Shown here in pieces: positions 44,509 to 53,842 of a DNA stretch of 55,286 nucleotides. Below the pieces are notes generated by a model that was not told the DNA's origin, did not search any database, and worked only from the letters and a program-made list of their open reading frames with translations. The stretch covers positions 1 through 55,286 of the forward strand of contig LNEE01000014.1 in the NCBI GenBank assembly GCA_001464895.1. Direction: 5' to 3'. Position 1 is the stretch's first letter. Every line of letters begins with the position of its first letter. The translations under genes were made by a program, and so were the position numbers. The DNA comes from Betaproteobacteria bacterium Ga0077532 (GTDB lineage Bacteria > Pseudomonadota > Gammaproteobacteria > Burkholderiales > Ga0077523).

Positions 44509-45534
44509 TCAGGCGGCAGCGTCGATCGCCTGCCAGACGACCACGGTGTACCAGCCACGCTCGTCGGTGAAGTGGCACTGCACGTCGAAGCCGCTCTCAC
44601 GGGCCATGGCGTCGATCATGCCCTGGCTGTACTTCTGCGACTGCTCCGTGTAGATCGTCTCGCCGGCCTGGAAGGCGAAGTCGCACGCGAGCCGCCGGCT
44701 GTGCACGATCTGACGCCGGCGGCTCACGATGAAGCTGCGCGCTGCGCCGTCGAGCGGGGAGTAGGTCGCGTAGTGGCTGAACTGGTCGAGGTCGAAGTCC
44801 ATGCCGAGTTCCCGATTGAGCCGCGTCAGCAGGTTCATGTTGAAGCGTGCCGTCACGCCTTCGGGATCGTCGTACGCCGCGCGGATCACGTGTGGATCCT
44901 TCTTCAGGTCGAGGCCCAGCACGAGCGCGTCGCCCGGACGCAGGTGGGCGCGCATCCGCCGCAGCAGCGCGATGGCACCGTCGTGCGTCTGGTTGCCCAG
45001 GTTGCTGCCGAGGAACATCGCGACCTGCCGACGCCCGGGATCCGTGGCGGGCCAGTTCAGGAAGTAGTCACCACAGAGCGGCTGCACCGGAAAGCCCGGC
45101 AGGTGCTCGGCAAAGCGCTGCGACAGCTGCTCGAGCGCATGGGACGAGATGTCCATGGGCTTGAACACGCACTGCGCACCGCGCCGCGCGAGAGCCTCGC
45201 AGAGCGACAGCGACTTCTCGCCATCGCCGCTGCCGAGTTCGATGAGGTCCACGGGTCGCGCGTCCGGGGCGATCCGCCGCGCCAGTTCGTCACCACGGCC
45301 GCGGAGGATGGCGTGCTCCGTGCGCGTGAGGTAGTACGAGTCGAGCGCCATGATCTCCTGGAAGAGGCGCGAACCCTCGTCGTCGTAGAACCAGGCGGAC
45401 GACAGCGCCTTCTGCGGCGCGCTCAGGCCCTCGACGACCGCCCGTGCAAACGCTTCGTCGAGGGGTTCATCGGTCGCGCCGTCGGGCGCCCGGGACGCCA
45501 CGGAGGACGACACGTGGTAGCGGACCCGGCTCAC
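44509..45534 (-). CDS. egtD: L-histidine N-alpha-methyltransferase EgtD
   Basis: Makes hercynine from histidine and three S-adenosylmethionine, the first step of ergothioneine synthesis. 341 aa, SAM-dependent fold. Visible: SSAWFYDDEGSRLFQEIMALDSYYLTRTE near the start, SAM motif VDLIELGSGDGEKS, FLGSNLGNQ, ALVLGLDLKKDP and FNMNLLTRLNRELG for substrate binding, and SQKYSQGMIDAMARESGF near the end. Start is GTG at 45534, overlapping the egtB TGA as GTGA, so the two genes are coupled. Confidence 0.95.
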   Translation of the reverse strand: MSRVRYHVSSSVASRAPDGATDEPLDEAFARAVVEGLSAPQKALSSAWFYDDEGSRLFQEIMALDSYYLTRTEHAILRGRGDELARRIAPDARPVDLIELGSGDGEKSLSLCEALARRGAQCVFKPMDISSHALEQLSQRFAEHLPGFPVQPLCGDYFLNWPATDPGRRQVAMFLGSNLGNQTHDGAIALLRRMRAHLRPGDALVLGLDLKKDPHVIRAAYDDPEGVTARFNMNLLTRLNRELGMDFDLDQFSHYATYSPLDGAARSFIVSRRRQIVHSRRLACDFAFQAGETIYTEQSQKYSQGMIDAMARESGFDVQCHFTDERGWYTVVVWQAIDAAA

Positions 45535-46763
45535 GATGTCGGCCCGCCATCGCGTGCCGGCCGGATCCCCGTGTACTGCCAGCGCAGCGGTGCGTGGAAG
45601 AAATTCCGGTACGTGAACCGCGCGTGACCGGGGGGCGTCGCGTACGAGGCGCCGCGCAGGACCTTCTGGTTCACCATGAACTTCCCGTTGTACTCGCCCA
45701 CCGCACCCGCGGCCTTCCGGAATCCCGGATACGGCAGGTAGGCGCTCTCGGTCCACTCCCATCGACGGCCCCACGGAATCGAAGTCGCCAGGGCCTCCCA
45801 TTCGAACTCCGTCGGCAACCGCCATCCGGCCCACTGGCAGAAGGCGTAGGCCTCGTAGTAGCTGACGTGCGTGACCGGGGCCTGGGGCGCCAGCGGCTGA
45901 AGTCCGGCGAGCGTGTAGTGCAGCCACTCTCCGGGATGGTCGGGATGCGGGATCCAGTAGAGGGGCGCGCGACGCGGCTGGGCGCGGATCCAGTCCCAGC
46001 CCTCGGCATGCCAATGCTCGAAGCGTTCATAGCCACCGTCGGCCATGAACGCAAGGTATTCGGCATTCGTGACGAGCGCGGCGCGCAGTTCGACGGGCGG
46101 CACGAGCACGGCATGGCGCGGCCCTTCGTTGTCGAACGCGAACGCATCGCCGGCATGGCCGATCTCGAATGCACCGCCGGGCCATCGCACCCAGGCGTCG
46201 GAGACCGGCCCGGGCCCGGCGTGCTCCTGCGCCACCTCCACGGCGCCGACCGATCGGGGGTCGTACTCGGGGGCTAGAGGATTCACGCCGAGGATGAACT
46301 TGATGTCGGTGAGCAGCAGTTCCTGATGCTGCTCCTCGTGCTGGAGACCCAGTTCGATCAAGGTCGCCAGTTCGGGGGACAGCGGCGCCGCCAGCAGCTC
46401 ACCCATGGCGGCGTCGACATGGGCGCGATAGGCCAGCACCTCCGCAACCGTCGGGCGGCTGAGATCGCCGCGCTGCACGCGTTGCACGCGCTCGCCCACG
46501 GTCTCGTAGTAGCTGTTGAAGACGAACCCGAAGCGCTCGTGGAAGACGCGATAGCCCGGCAGGTTGGGCTGCAGGATCATCGCCTCGAAGAACCACGCCG
46601 TGTGCCCGAGATGCCACTTGGGTGGGCTCACGTCCCCCACGGGCTGGGGAACGTGGTCCTCGATGGCGAGCGGAGCGCACAGGCGCTCGGTGCGCTGGCG
46701 CACGTCGCGGTACCGCCTCGTCGTGGCATCGGGGGCGGCCATCTGCGTTGCGTTATCGGGCAT
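45531..46763 (-). CDS. egtB: Ergothioneine biosynthesis protein EgtB
   Basis: Non-heme iron sulfoxide synthase that couples hercynine to a thiol donor with O2, 410 aa. The N-terminal DinB-like half carries the iron ligands: HLGHT (about 51–55) and HEEQHQE (HxxxH, about 142–146). The C-terminal FGE-sulfatase half includes TNAEYLAFMADGGY, VTHVSYYEAYAFCQWAGWRLPTE and VLRGASYATPPG. Coupled to egtD by a four-base overlap. EgtC and EgtE are not nearby, so the sulfur donor (cysteine or gamma-glutamylcysteine) and the lyase step are unresolved. Confidence 0.95.
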   Translation of the reverse strand: MPDNATQMAAPDATTRRYRDVRQRTERLCAPLAIEDHVPQPVGDVSPPKWHLGHTAWFFEAMILQPNLPGYRVFHERFGFVFNSYYETVGERVQRVQRGDLSRPTVAEVLAYRAHVDAAMGELLAAPLSPELATLIELGLQHEEQHQELLLTDIKFILGVNPLAPEYDPRSVGAVEVAQEHAGPGPVSDAWVRWPGGAFEIGHAGDAFAFDNEGPRHAVLVPPVELRAALVTNAEYLAFMADGGYERFEHWHAEGWDWIRAQPRRAPLYWIPHPDHPGEWLHYTLAGLQPLAPQAPVTHVSYYEAYAFCQWAGWRLPTEFEWEALATSIPWGRRWEWTESAYLPYPGFRKAAGAVGEYNGKFMVNQKVLRGASYATPPGHARFTYRNFFHAPLRWQYTGIRPARDGGPTS

Positions 46764-46775
46764 CGCGCCGCCGCC

Positions 46776-47057
46776 TCAATCCGTCACCTTCACGCCGCGC
46801 CAGAAGGCGACACGACCGGCCACGGCTTCGGCCCCCGCCTTGGGCTCCGGGTAATACCAGGCGGCATCGGCATTGATCGCGTCGCCGACCTTCAGGCTGA
46901 AGTAGCTCGCCCGCCCCTTCCAACCGCAGAAGGTATGCGTTGCGCTGTCGATCACGTGGTTGCGGTCGAGTGACGTCATGGGGAAGTAGGCGTTGCCCTC
47001 GACCTCCACGATGTCGTCGCTCTCGGCGATGACGGTGCCGTTCCATTGCGCTTTCAT
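46776..47057 (-). CDS. DUF427 domain protein
   Basis: 93 aa, small beta-rich protein of the DUF427 family: MKAQWNGTVIAESDDIVEVEGNAYFP, then TFCGWKGRASYFSL and AWYYPEPK. No membrane segment, no catalytic motif known. It lies 12 bp upstream of egtB on the same strand and is probably co-transcribed with it, which would tie this family to thiol or redox metabolism here. That link is context only; the function is not known. Confidence 0.9.
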   Translation of the reverse strand: MKAQWNGTVIAESDDIVEVEGNAYFPMTSLDRNHVIDSATHTFCGWKGRASYFSLKVGDAINADAAWYYPEPKAGAEAVAGRVAFWRGVKVTD

Positions 47058-47208
47058 GGCTGCTCCTCGAACAAGATGGGACGAATGGGGGCGGCGCAGG
47101 CCCCGAAGACCCGGTTGGTAACGCCCGGGGCGGAATCGTTCCCGGTCCCGCCAGCACGCCCCCCACAGTGTCCCGGCGCCTCCGCGCCTGGCGACGCCTC
47201 CGCGCTTC

Positions 47209-48051
47209 TCAGCGTCCGCGCTTGTTCATGAACACGAGCCGCTCGAAGAGATGCACGTCCTGCTCGTTCTTGATGAGCGCGCCGTGCAGCGGCGGGACGA
47301 TCTTCCCGGAATCCTGGGTGTGCAGCGCCTCGGGCGGGATGTCCTCGGCGACGAGCAGCTTGATCCAGTCGAGCAACTCAGACGTCGAGGGCTTCTTCTT
47401 GAGGCCAGGGACGTCGCGGATCTCGAAGAAGGCCGTCAGCGCGTTGCGCAGCATGTCCTGCTTGATGGCGGGATGGTGGACCGCGACGATGCGCTCCATG
47501 GTGTCGCGGTCGGGGAACTTGATGTAGTGGAAGAAGCAGCGGCGCAGGAAGGCGTCGGGCAGCTCCTTCTCGTTGTTCGACGTGATGATGATGAGCGGGC
47601 GGTGCCGCGCCCGCACGAGCTTCTGCGTCTCGTAGACGAAGAACTCCATGCGATCGAGTTCGCGCAGCAGGTCGTTCGGGAACTCGATGTCGGCCTTGTC
47701 GATCTCGTCGATCAGCAGCACGGCCGGTGACTCCGACTCGAAGGCCTCCCACACCGGACCGCGCTTGATGTAGTTCGCGATGTCCTCGACCCGGTTGTCG
47801 CCCAGCTGGGAGTCGCGCAGGCGCGAGACGGCGTCGTACTCGTACAGGCCCTGCTGCGCCTTGCCCGTGGACTTCACGTGCCACTGATGCAGCGGCCGGC
47901 CCAGCGCCGTCGCGACCTCCTGCGCCAGCATGGTCTTTCCGGTGCCCGGCTCGCCCTTGATGAGCAGCGGCCGTTGCAGGGTGATGGCGGCATTCACCGC
48001 CATCATGAGGTCTTCGGTGGCGACGTAGCTGTCGGTGCCGGTGAAGCGCAT
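47209..48051 (-). CDS. MoxR-family AAA+ ATPase
   Basis: 280 aa. Walker A KGEPGTGKTMLAQEVA, Walker B VLLIDEIDKADIEFPNDLLRELDRMEF, sensor 1 LIIITSNNEKELPDAFLRRCF with the arginine finger, and a C-terminal lid. MoxR ATPases remodel or insert metals into enzyme complexes with a VWA partner; that partner is likely the CoxE-like protein at 43.3–44.5 kb. ATG at 48051 (MRFTGTDSYVATED) is the family's usual N-terminus; a longer frame adds an unrelated proline-rich stretch. Confidence 0.93.
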   Translation of the reverse strand: MRFTGTDSYVATEDLMMAVNAAITLQRPLLIKGEPGTGKTMLAQEVATALGRPLHQWHVKSTGKAQQGLYEYDAVSRLRDSQLGDNRVEDIANYIKRGPVWEAFESESPAVLLIDEIDKADIEFPNDLLRELDRMEFFVYETQKLVRARHRPLIIITSNNEKELPDAFLRRCFFHYIKFPDRDTMERIVAVHHPAIKQDMLRNALTAFFEIRDVPGLKKKPSTSELLDWIKLLVAEDIPPEALHTQDSGKIVPPLHGALIKNEQDVHLFERLVFMNKRGR

Positions 48052-48179
48052 GGGGATCTCGTGCCGTGGTTCGGGGGAGGGTCGAGGGTACACGATCGGC
48101 CGCATCGCCCGCCATCGCGGGCGGCGCGGCGCGCAATGCCGGATAATCGCGCCCTTCCTCGAGAGGCCGGAGATCCGCC

Positions 48180-48956
48180 ATGCCCAAGTTCAACGCCAAC
48201 CTGTCCATGATGTTCAACGAGGTGCCGTTCCTCGAGCGCTTCGGCGCGGCGGCCCGGGCGGGGTTCAAGGGCGTCGAGTTCCTGTTCCCGTACGACTTCA
48301 CGCCGGCGCAGATCGGCGAACAGTTGGAGAAGCACAAGCTCGCGATGGTGCTCTTCAACATGCCGCCCGGAGACTTCGCGGCGGGCGATCGCGGCACGGC
48401 CTGCGACCCCGCACGATTCGGCGAATTCCAGGACGGCGTCGGCAAGGCCCTCGAGTACGCGAAAGTGCTGGGCGTGAAGCAGCTGCACGTGATGGCCGGC
48501 CTGAAGCCCCGCGGGCTGAACGAGGAGACGATGCGCGAGGCCTATCTCGCGAGCCTGCGGTTCGCTGCAGCCGAGACCGCGAAGCTCGGCATCGACGTGC
48601 TGATCGAGGCAATCAACACCCGCGACATCCCCGGCTTCTACCTGAACACGTCGGACCAGGCGATCGACATCCTCCACTACGCCGGCGCGCCCAACATCAA
48701 GTTCCAGTACGACATCTACCACATGCAGATCATGGAGGGCGACCTCGCCCCCACGATCGCGAAGCACCTCGCCAAGATCGGCCACATGCAACTCGCAGAC
48801 ACCCCCGGGCGCCACGAGCCGGGCACGGGCGAGATCAACTACGACTTCCTGTTCGGCCACATCGACCGCATCGGCTACCAGGGCTGGATCGGCTGCGAGT
48901 ACCGTCCCGCGGGCAGGACCGAGGATGGGCTGGGCTGGATGGCGCGCTGGCGCTGA
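48180..48956 (+). CDS. hyi: Hydroxypyruvate isomerase (Hyi family)
   Basis: Interconverts hydroxypyruvate and tartronate semialdehyde; 258 aa AP-endonuclease-2-type TIM barrel. Typical blocks: PKFNANLSMMFNEVPFLERF, GVEFLFPYDF, VLFNMPPGDFAAGDRG, the metal ligand Glu in VLIEAINTRDIPGFYLN, KFQYDIYHMQIMEGDLA and GHMQLADTPGRHEPGTGEIN, and the second Glu in WIGCEYRP. ATG at 48180 follows GGAG. A 2-oxo-tetronate isomerase (OtnI) is a close relative and cannot be ruled out, but the nearby glycerate kinase and glycolate oxidase genes favour Hyi. Confidence 0.93.
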   Translation: MPKFNANLSMMFNEVPFLERFGAAARAGFKGVEFLFPYDFTPAQIGEQLEKHKLAMVLFNMPPGDFAAGDRGTACDPARFGEFQDGVGKALEYAKVLGVKQLHVMAGLKPRGLNEETMREAYLASLRFAAAETAKLGIDVLIEAINTRDIPGFYLNTSDQAIDILHYAGAPNIKFQYDIYHMQIMEGDLAPTIAKHLAKIGHMQLADTPGRHEPGTGEINYDFLFGHIDRIGYQGWIGCEYRPAGRTEDGLGWMARWR

Positions 48957-48979
48957 AAGCCTCGCGGCACGACGATCCC

Positions 48980-49897
48980 GTGACCGGCCGTACGTGGCTG
49001 CCGCACGCCGTGCTCGCGATCGGCGTGCTGGTGGTGGCCTCGGCCTCCATCCTCATCCGGTACGCGATGCAGGACGGCGCCGGTCCGCTCGCCATCGCGG
49101 CGCTTCGGCTTGCGATCGCCTCGGTCGTCCTGGCGCCGTTCGCGTGGGGTCGGGTCCGCAATGATCTCCCCAGACTCTCGGGCATCGACCGGACGCTGCT
49201 CATCGTCTGCGGGGTCGTGCTGGCGCTGCATTTCGCCACGTGGATCAGCTCGCTCGCGTACACGTCGGTCGCCAGCAGCGCGGTGCTGGTGACGACGAAC
49301 CCGGTGTGGGTCGGCCTCCTCTCCTGGCTGGTGCTGCGCGAGCGGCCCGGCAACGTGATGATCGGCGGCATCGCGCTCGCCATGGCCGGCAGCGCACTGG
49401 TGTTCGGCGCGCAGGGGCCTGCCTCGGGTACCGCGCCGGCCCCGCTGCTGGGCAACGCGCTCGCGCTCGCCGGGGCGCTGGCCGCGTCGATCTACCTGCT
49501 GCTCGGACGGCGTCTGCGCGACCGGCTCTCCCTCCTCGCCTATGTCTGGACCGTCTACGCCGTCGCGGCGGTCGCGCTTCTCGCGATGGCAGTCGCGGCC
49601 GGCGAGAACCTCGTCCTGCCGGTCGCCGCGCTCGGCTTCGTGACGGCGCTGGCATTGGGCCCGCAGCTCGTCGGGCACACGGCCTTCAACTATGCGGTTC
49701 GCCATCTGCCGGCACCAGTGGTCGCGGTGGCGATCCTGGGCGAACCGCTGGGCTCCGCCCTTCTCGCGTGGCTGCTGTTCGACGAGACCGTGGGTACCGG
49801 TCAGTTGGCCGGGTTCGGGGTGCTGCTGGCGGGCATCCTGCTGTCCGTGCTGGCCGATGCGCGTCCGACGGTGCCGGCGACCTCTGCGGACAAGTAA
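48980..49897 (+). CDS. EamA-family (DMT) transporter
   Basis: 305 aa with ten hydrophobic helices in two EamA repeats. Marks: IRYAMQDGAGPLAIAALRLAIAS, SLAYTSVASSAVLVTTNPVWVGLLSWLVLRE in repeat one, and the matching HLPAPVVAVAILGEPLGSALLAWLLFDE in repeat two. No ATG precedes the first helix; GTG at 48980 (24 bp after hyi) is the best start. Sits between hyi and glycerate kinase, so it may export or import a C2/C3 acid of that pathway. EamA substrates are not predictable from sequence. Confidence 0.88.
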   Translation: MTGRTWLPHAVLAIGVLVVASASILIRYAMQDGAGPLAIAALRLAIASVVLAPFAWGRVRNDLPRLSGIDRTLLIVCGVVLALHFATWISSLAYTSVASSAVLVTTNPVWVGLLSWLVLRERPGNVMIGGIALAMAGSALVFGAQGPASGTAPAPLLGNALALAGALAASIYLLLGRRLRDRLSLLAYVWTVYAVAAVALLAMAVAAGENLVLPVAALGFVTALALGPQLVGHTAFNYAVRHLPAPVVAVAILGEPLGSALLAWLLFDETVGTGQLAGFGVLLAGILLSVLADARPTVPATSADK

Positions 49898-49938
49898 ACT
49901 CCACCCTCCTCCGATCGCCTCCGGACGCCCCGCCCGCC

Positions 49939-51207
49939 ATGGCCCTCCCTCCCCGACAACTTCTCCGGCAGATGTTCGATGCCGCCGTCGCCTCCGCGCT
50001 GCCGGACCGCTGCGTCCCGCCATTCCTGCCCAAGCCGCCAAAAGGCCGGACCATCGTTGTGGGTGCAGGCAAGGCGTCGGCCGCCATGGCCAAGGCCGTC
50101 GAGGACCACTGGACGGGCGGTCCGCTCGAAGGTCTCGTGGTGACGCGATACGGTCATCGCGTGCCGACGCGCAGCATCGAGATCGTCGAGGCCGCGCATC
50201 CCGTGCCCGACCTCGCGGGGCGCGAGGCGGCGGAACGGATCCTGAACATGGTGAAGGGGCTCACCGCCGACGACCTCGTCCTGTGCCTGATCTCCGGCGG
50301 CGGTTCGGCGCTGCTGGCGCTCCCCGGCGAGGGCCTCACCCTCCACGACAAGCAAGCGATCAATCGGCGGCTGCTGGAATGCGGCGCCAACATCACCGAG
50401 ATGAACTGCGTCCGGAAGCATCTCTCCGCGATCAAGGGCGGGCGGCTCGCGGCCGCGGCGGCACCCGCGAAGGTCGTGACGCTCACGATCTCGGACGTCC
50501 CAGGCGACGACCCCGCGGTGATCGCCTCGGGGCCGACGGTGCCGGACGCCACAACGTACGCAGACGCGCTCGCGGTGCTCGACAAGTACGGCATCACCGA
50601 GCCCGCCGCCGTGATGGCGCACCTGCGGGCAGCGCCCGACGAGACGCCGAAGCCCGGCGATCCGCGCTTGTCGCACTGCGAGACCCACATGATCGCCGCG
50701 CCCCAGATGGCGCTCGAAGCTGCCGCAGCCGTCGCACGGGCGAACGGCGTCACGCCGCTCATCCTGGGCGATGCCATCGAGGGCGAATCCCGCGAGGTCG
50801 CGATGGTCCATGCGGGTATCGCGCGGCAGGTGCTGCGTCACGGGCAGCCGGTGAAGGCGCCCTGCGTGCTGCTGTCCGGTGGCGAGACGACCGTCACGAT
50901 CCGCGGGAAGGGTCGCGGCGGACGCAACGTGGAATTCCTGCTGGCACTGGCCGTAGCCCTCGACGGGGTACCGCGGGTCCACGCGATGGCCGGTGACACC
51001 GACGGTATCGACGGTGCCGAGGAAACCGCCGGCGCGCTGCTGGACCCCACGACGATCGCACGCGCGGCCGCCAACGGTGTCCACGCGAAGGCCTGCCTCG
51101 CGAACAACGACGGCCACGGCTTCTTCGAGGTGGCCGGCGACACGGTGGTGACCGGCCCCACCCTCACGAACGTCAACGATTTCCGCGCCATTCTCATCGA
51201 GGGCTGA
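49939..51207 (+). CDS. ttuD: Glycerate 2-kinase (TtuD/GckA, MOFRL family)
   Basis: Phosphorylates D-glycerate to 2-phosphoglycerate, 422 aa, cytoplasmic. DUF4147 domain at the start with TIVVGAGKASAAMAKAVE and VLCLISGGGSALLALPGEGLTL, the conserved NCVRKHLSAIKGGRLA, DVPGDDPAVIASGPTVPD, and the C-terminal MOFRL domain (VLLSGGETTVTIRGKGRGGRN, then MAGDTDGIDG). ATG at 49939 (MALPPRQLLRQMF). The stop is two bases before glcD, suggesting coupling. Joins glyoxylate/hydroxypyruvate salvage to lower glycolysis. Confidence 0.95.
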   Translation: MALPPRQLLRQMFDAAVASALPDRCVPPFLPKPPKGRTIVVGAGKASAAMAKAVEDHWTGGPLEGLVVTRYGHRVPTRSIEIVEAAHPVPDLAGREAAERILNMVKGLTADDLVLCLISGGGSALLALPGEGLTLHDKQAINRRLLECGANITEMNCVRKHLSAIKGGRLAAAAAPAKVVTLTISDVPGDDPAVIASGPTVPDATTYADALAVLDKYGITEPAAVMAHLRAAPDETPKPGDPRLSHCETHMIAAPQMALEAAAAVARANGVTPLILGDAIEGESREVAMVHAGIARQVLRHGQPVKAPCVLLSGGETTVTIRGKGRGGRNVEFLLALAVALDGVPRVHAMAGDTDGIDGAEETAGALLDPTTIARAAANGVHAKACLANNDGHGFFEVAGDTVVTGPTLTNVNDFRAILIEG

Positions 51208-51209
51208 CC

Positions 51210-52700
51210 ATGGGCAAGCCAGAAGCCATCTCCGCCATTCCCGCCGTGGACAGCCACGCGCTCATTTCGCGTCTGCGCGCCGTGCTGCCGGCGCCTTGCC
51301 TGCTCGCGCTCCCGGAAGAGACCAAGCCGTACGAGTGCGACGGCCTCTCCGCCTTCCGTGAGGTCCCGCTCGCCGTGGCGCTGCCCGAGGACGAGGCGCA
51401 GGTCGCCGCAGTGCTGAAGGTGTGCCACGAGATGCGGGTCCCGGTGGTGGCGCGCGGTGCCGGCACCGGATTGTCGGGCGGGGCACTGCCGAATCCGCAG
51501 GGCGTGACGCTCGGCCTCTCGAAGATGAAGCGCATCCTGCACATCGACCCGCTCGCGCGGACCGCCCGCGTGCAGCCCGGCGTGCGCAACCTCGCCATCT
51601 CAGAGGCCGCGGCGCCGCTGGGCCTGTACTACGCGCCGGATCCTTCGAGCCAGATCGCGTGCTCCATCGGCGGCAACATCGCCGAGAACTCCGGCGGCGT
51701 GCACTGCCTCAAGTACGGTCTCACGGTGCACAACATCCTGAAGCTGCGCGTCGTGACGATCGAGGGCGAGATCCTCGAACTCGGCGGCGAAGGCCTCGAC
51801 GCCGCGGGCTACGACCTCATGGCGCTGATGACGGGCTCCGAGGGCCTGCTCGGCGTCGTCACCGAGATCACCGTCAAACTCCTGCCGAAGCCGCAACTGG
51901 CGCGCGTGGTCCTCGCGGCCTTCGACTCGCTCGAAAAAGCCGGCAACGCGGTGGCGAACATCATCGGCGCCGGGATCATCCCTGCCGGTCTCGAGATGAT
52001 GGACAAGCTTGCGACCCGCGCGGTCGAGCAGTTCGTGCACGCGGGCTATCCGCTCGATGCCGAAGCGATCCTGCTCTGCGAATCCGACGGGACGCCGGAA
52101 GAGGTCGCCGCCGAGATCGAGCGCATGGAAGCCGTGATGCGCGCGAGCGGCGCAACCCAGATCCGCCTCTCGAAGGACGAAGCCGAGCGCCTGCGTTTCT
52201 GGTCGGGCCGCAAGGCCGCGTTCCCCGCCGTGGGCCGTCTGATGCCCGACTACTACTGCATGGACGGCACGATCCCGAAGCGGAAGCTCGCCGAGGTCCT
52301 GAAGGGCATCGCGCAGCTCTCCGAGGAGTTCGGGCTCGGCTGCCCCAACGTGTTCCACGCCGGTGACGGCAACCTGCACCCGCTCATCATGTTCGACGCC
52401 AACGTGCCCGGCCAGGCCGAGCACGCCGCGAAGTTCGGATCGCGCATCCTGAAGCTCTGCATCGAGGCGGGCGGCACGATCACCGGCGAGCACGGCGTGG
52501 GTGTCGAGAAGATCGGCGAGATGTGCGAGCAGTTCACGCCGGACGCGCTCGAGACCTTCCACTCGGTGAAGGCCGCTTTCGACACCCACGGGCTGCTGAA
52601 CCCCGGCAAGGCGGTGCCCACGCTGCACCGCTGCGCCGAGTACGGGCAGATGCACGTGGCCCGCGGGAAGGAAGCGTTCCCCGACCTGCCGCGCTTCTGA
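51210..52700 (+). CDS. glcD: Glycolate oxidase subunit GlcD (FAD-linked)
   Basis: Catalytic flavoprotein subunit of glycolate oxidase (glycolate to glyoxylate), 496 aa. FAD_binding_4 domain at about 55–190 with VARGAGTGLSGGALP and CSIGGNIAENSGGVHCLKYG; FAD-oxidase C-terminal domain with VFHAGDGNLHPLIMFD and TGEHGVGVEKIGEM. Starts at ATG 51210 directly after the glycerate kinase stop. First of glcD-E-F. A related D-lactate or 2-hydroxyacid dehydrogenase is possible, but the three-subunit set is typical of glycolate oxidase. Confidence 0.95.
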   Translation: MGKPEAISAIPAVDSHALISRLRAVLPAPCLLALPEETKPYECDGLSAFREVPLAVALPEDEAQVAAVLKVCHEMRVPVVARGAGTGLSGGALPNPQGVTLGLSKMKRILHIDPLARTARVQPGVRNLAISEAAAPLGLYYAPDPSSQIACSIGGNIAENSGGVHCLKYGLTVHNILKLRVVTIEGEILELGGEGLDAAGYDLMALMTGSEGLLGVVTEITVKLLPKPQLARVVLAAFDSLEKAGNAVANIIGAGIIPAGLEMMDKLATRAVEQFVHAGYPLDAEAILLCESDGTPEEVAAEIERMEAVMRASGATQIRLSKDEAERLRFWSGRKAAFPAVGRLMPDYYCMDGTIPKRKLAEVLKGIAQLSEEFGLGCPNVFHAGDGNLHPLIMFDANVPGQAEHAAKFGSRILKLCIEAGGTITGEHGVGVEKIGEMCEQFTPDALETFHSVKAAFDTHGLLNPGKAVPTLHRCAEYGQMHVARGKEAFPDLPRF

Positions 52701-52737
52701 GCGCAACCCGACACCGCACGGACCCACCGCAACTCTC

Positions 52738-53781
52738 ATGATCGAACAGTTCCAGGACACCATCCGCGCCGCCGTCTCGGCCGGACGACCACTGCGCATC
52801 CGCGGTGGCGGCACGAAAGACTTCTATGGCGTGAGCCTCCAGGGCGACATCCTGGACACGCGGGGACATGCAGGCATCGTCGACTACGAGCCCTCCGAAC
52901 TCGTGATGACCGTGCGCAGCGGGACACCGCTCGCGGAGGTCGAGTCGACCCTCGCCGAAGGCGGCCAGATGCTCGCATTCGAACCGCCGCGGTTCGGGGC
53001 CGGGTCCACCATCGGCGGCGTGGTCGCATCGGGCTTCTCGGGCCCCCGTCGTGCAGCGACCGGATCCGCCCGCGACTATGTGCTTGGCGTGCGTGTGCTC
53101 GACAGCGCGGGTCGCGACCTTTCGTTCGGCGGGCAGGTGATGAAGAACGTGGCGGGGTACGACCTCTCGCGCTTCGTCGCCGGTTCGTTCGGAACGCTCG
53201 CGCTCGTCACCGAGGTTTCGCTGAAGGTGCTGCCGAAGCCCGAGGTCGAGACGACCCTCGCGTTCGCCATGGACGAGTCCGCGGCGATCGAGGCGCTGAA
53301 CCGCTGGGCGGGACAACCGCTGCCGCTGTCGGCCGCGTTCCATCTCGACGGAAAGCTGGCGGTGCGGCTCTCCGGCGCGGGAGCGGCGGTCACCGCGGCG
53401 AAGGCACGCATGGGCGGCGAGGTGATGGCCGACGACGCAGCCTTCTGGACCGCAGTGCGCGACCAGACCCACCCGTTCTTCGCGGAGCCCGCAACGCTGT
53501 GGCGGCTGTCGATCCGCTCGACCGCGCCGGCGCTCGGGCTCGGCCCGCAGGCCATCGAATGGAACGGGAGCCTGCGCTGGGTGGCGGCAACGCTGCCGGC
53601 GGAGCGGGTCCACGCCGCAGCGAAAGCCGCCGGCGGCCATGCCACGCTGTATCGCGGTGGCGACCGCAGTGCGGGCATCCAGCACCTGGCGCCCGGCGTG
53701 CTGGCGCTGCACCAACGATTGAAGAAGGCGCTCGACCCGGCCGGCGTCTTCGGCCCGGGCCGCATGCACCCGGCGTTCTGA
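52738..53781 (+). CDS. glcE: Glycolate oxidase subunit GlcE (FAD-binding)
   Basis: 347 aa, second FAD-binding subunit. FAD_binding_4-like N-terminal domain with LRIRGGGTKDFYG, ELVMTVRSGTPLAEVESTLAEGGQMLAFEPPRFG and GGVVASGFSGPRRAATGSARDYVLG; later MKNVAGYDLSRFVAGSFGTLALVTEVSLKVLPKP, as in GlcE. The shortened C-terminal half is normal for this subunit. Begins 37 bp after glcD. Confidence 0.95.
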   Translation: MIEQFQDTIRAAVSAGRPLRIRGGGTKDFYGVSLQGDILDTRGHAGIVDYEPSELVMTVRSGTPLAEVESTLAEGGQMLAFEPPRFGAGSTIGGVVASGFSGPRRAATGSARDYVLGVRVLDSAGRDLSFGGQVMKNVAGYDLSRFVAGSFGTLALVTEVSLKVLPKPEVETTLAFAMDESAAIEALNRWAGQPLPLSAAFHLDGKLAVRLSGAGAAVTAAKARMGGEVMADDAAFWTAVRDQTHPFFAEPATLWRLSIRSTAPALGLGPQAIEWNGSLRWVAATLPAERVHAAAKAAGGHATLYRGGDRSAGIQHLAPGVLALHQRLKKALDPAGVFGPGRMHPAF

Positions 53782-53842
53782 CAGCCCCTCCCCCAACGAC
53801 ACCGGGACGCGCCCTTCGTCGCGCGCCCCCTGCCCGGACATC

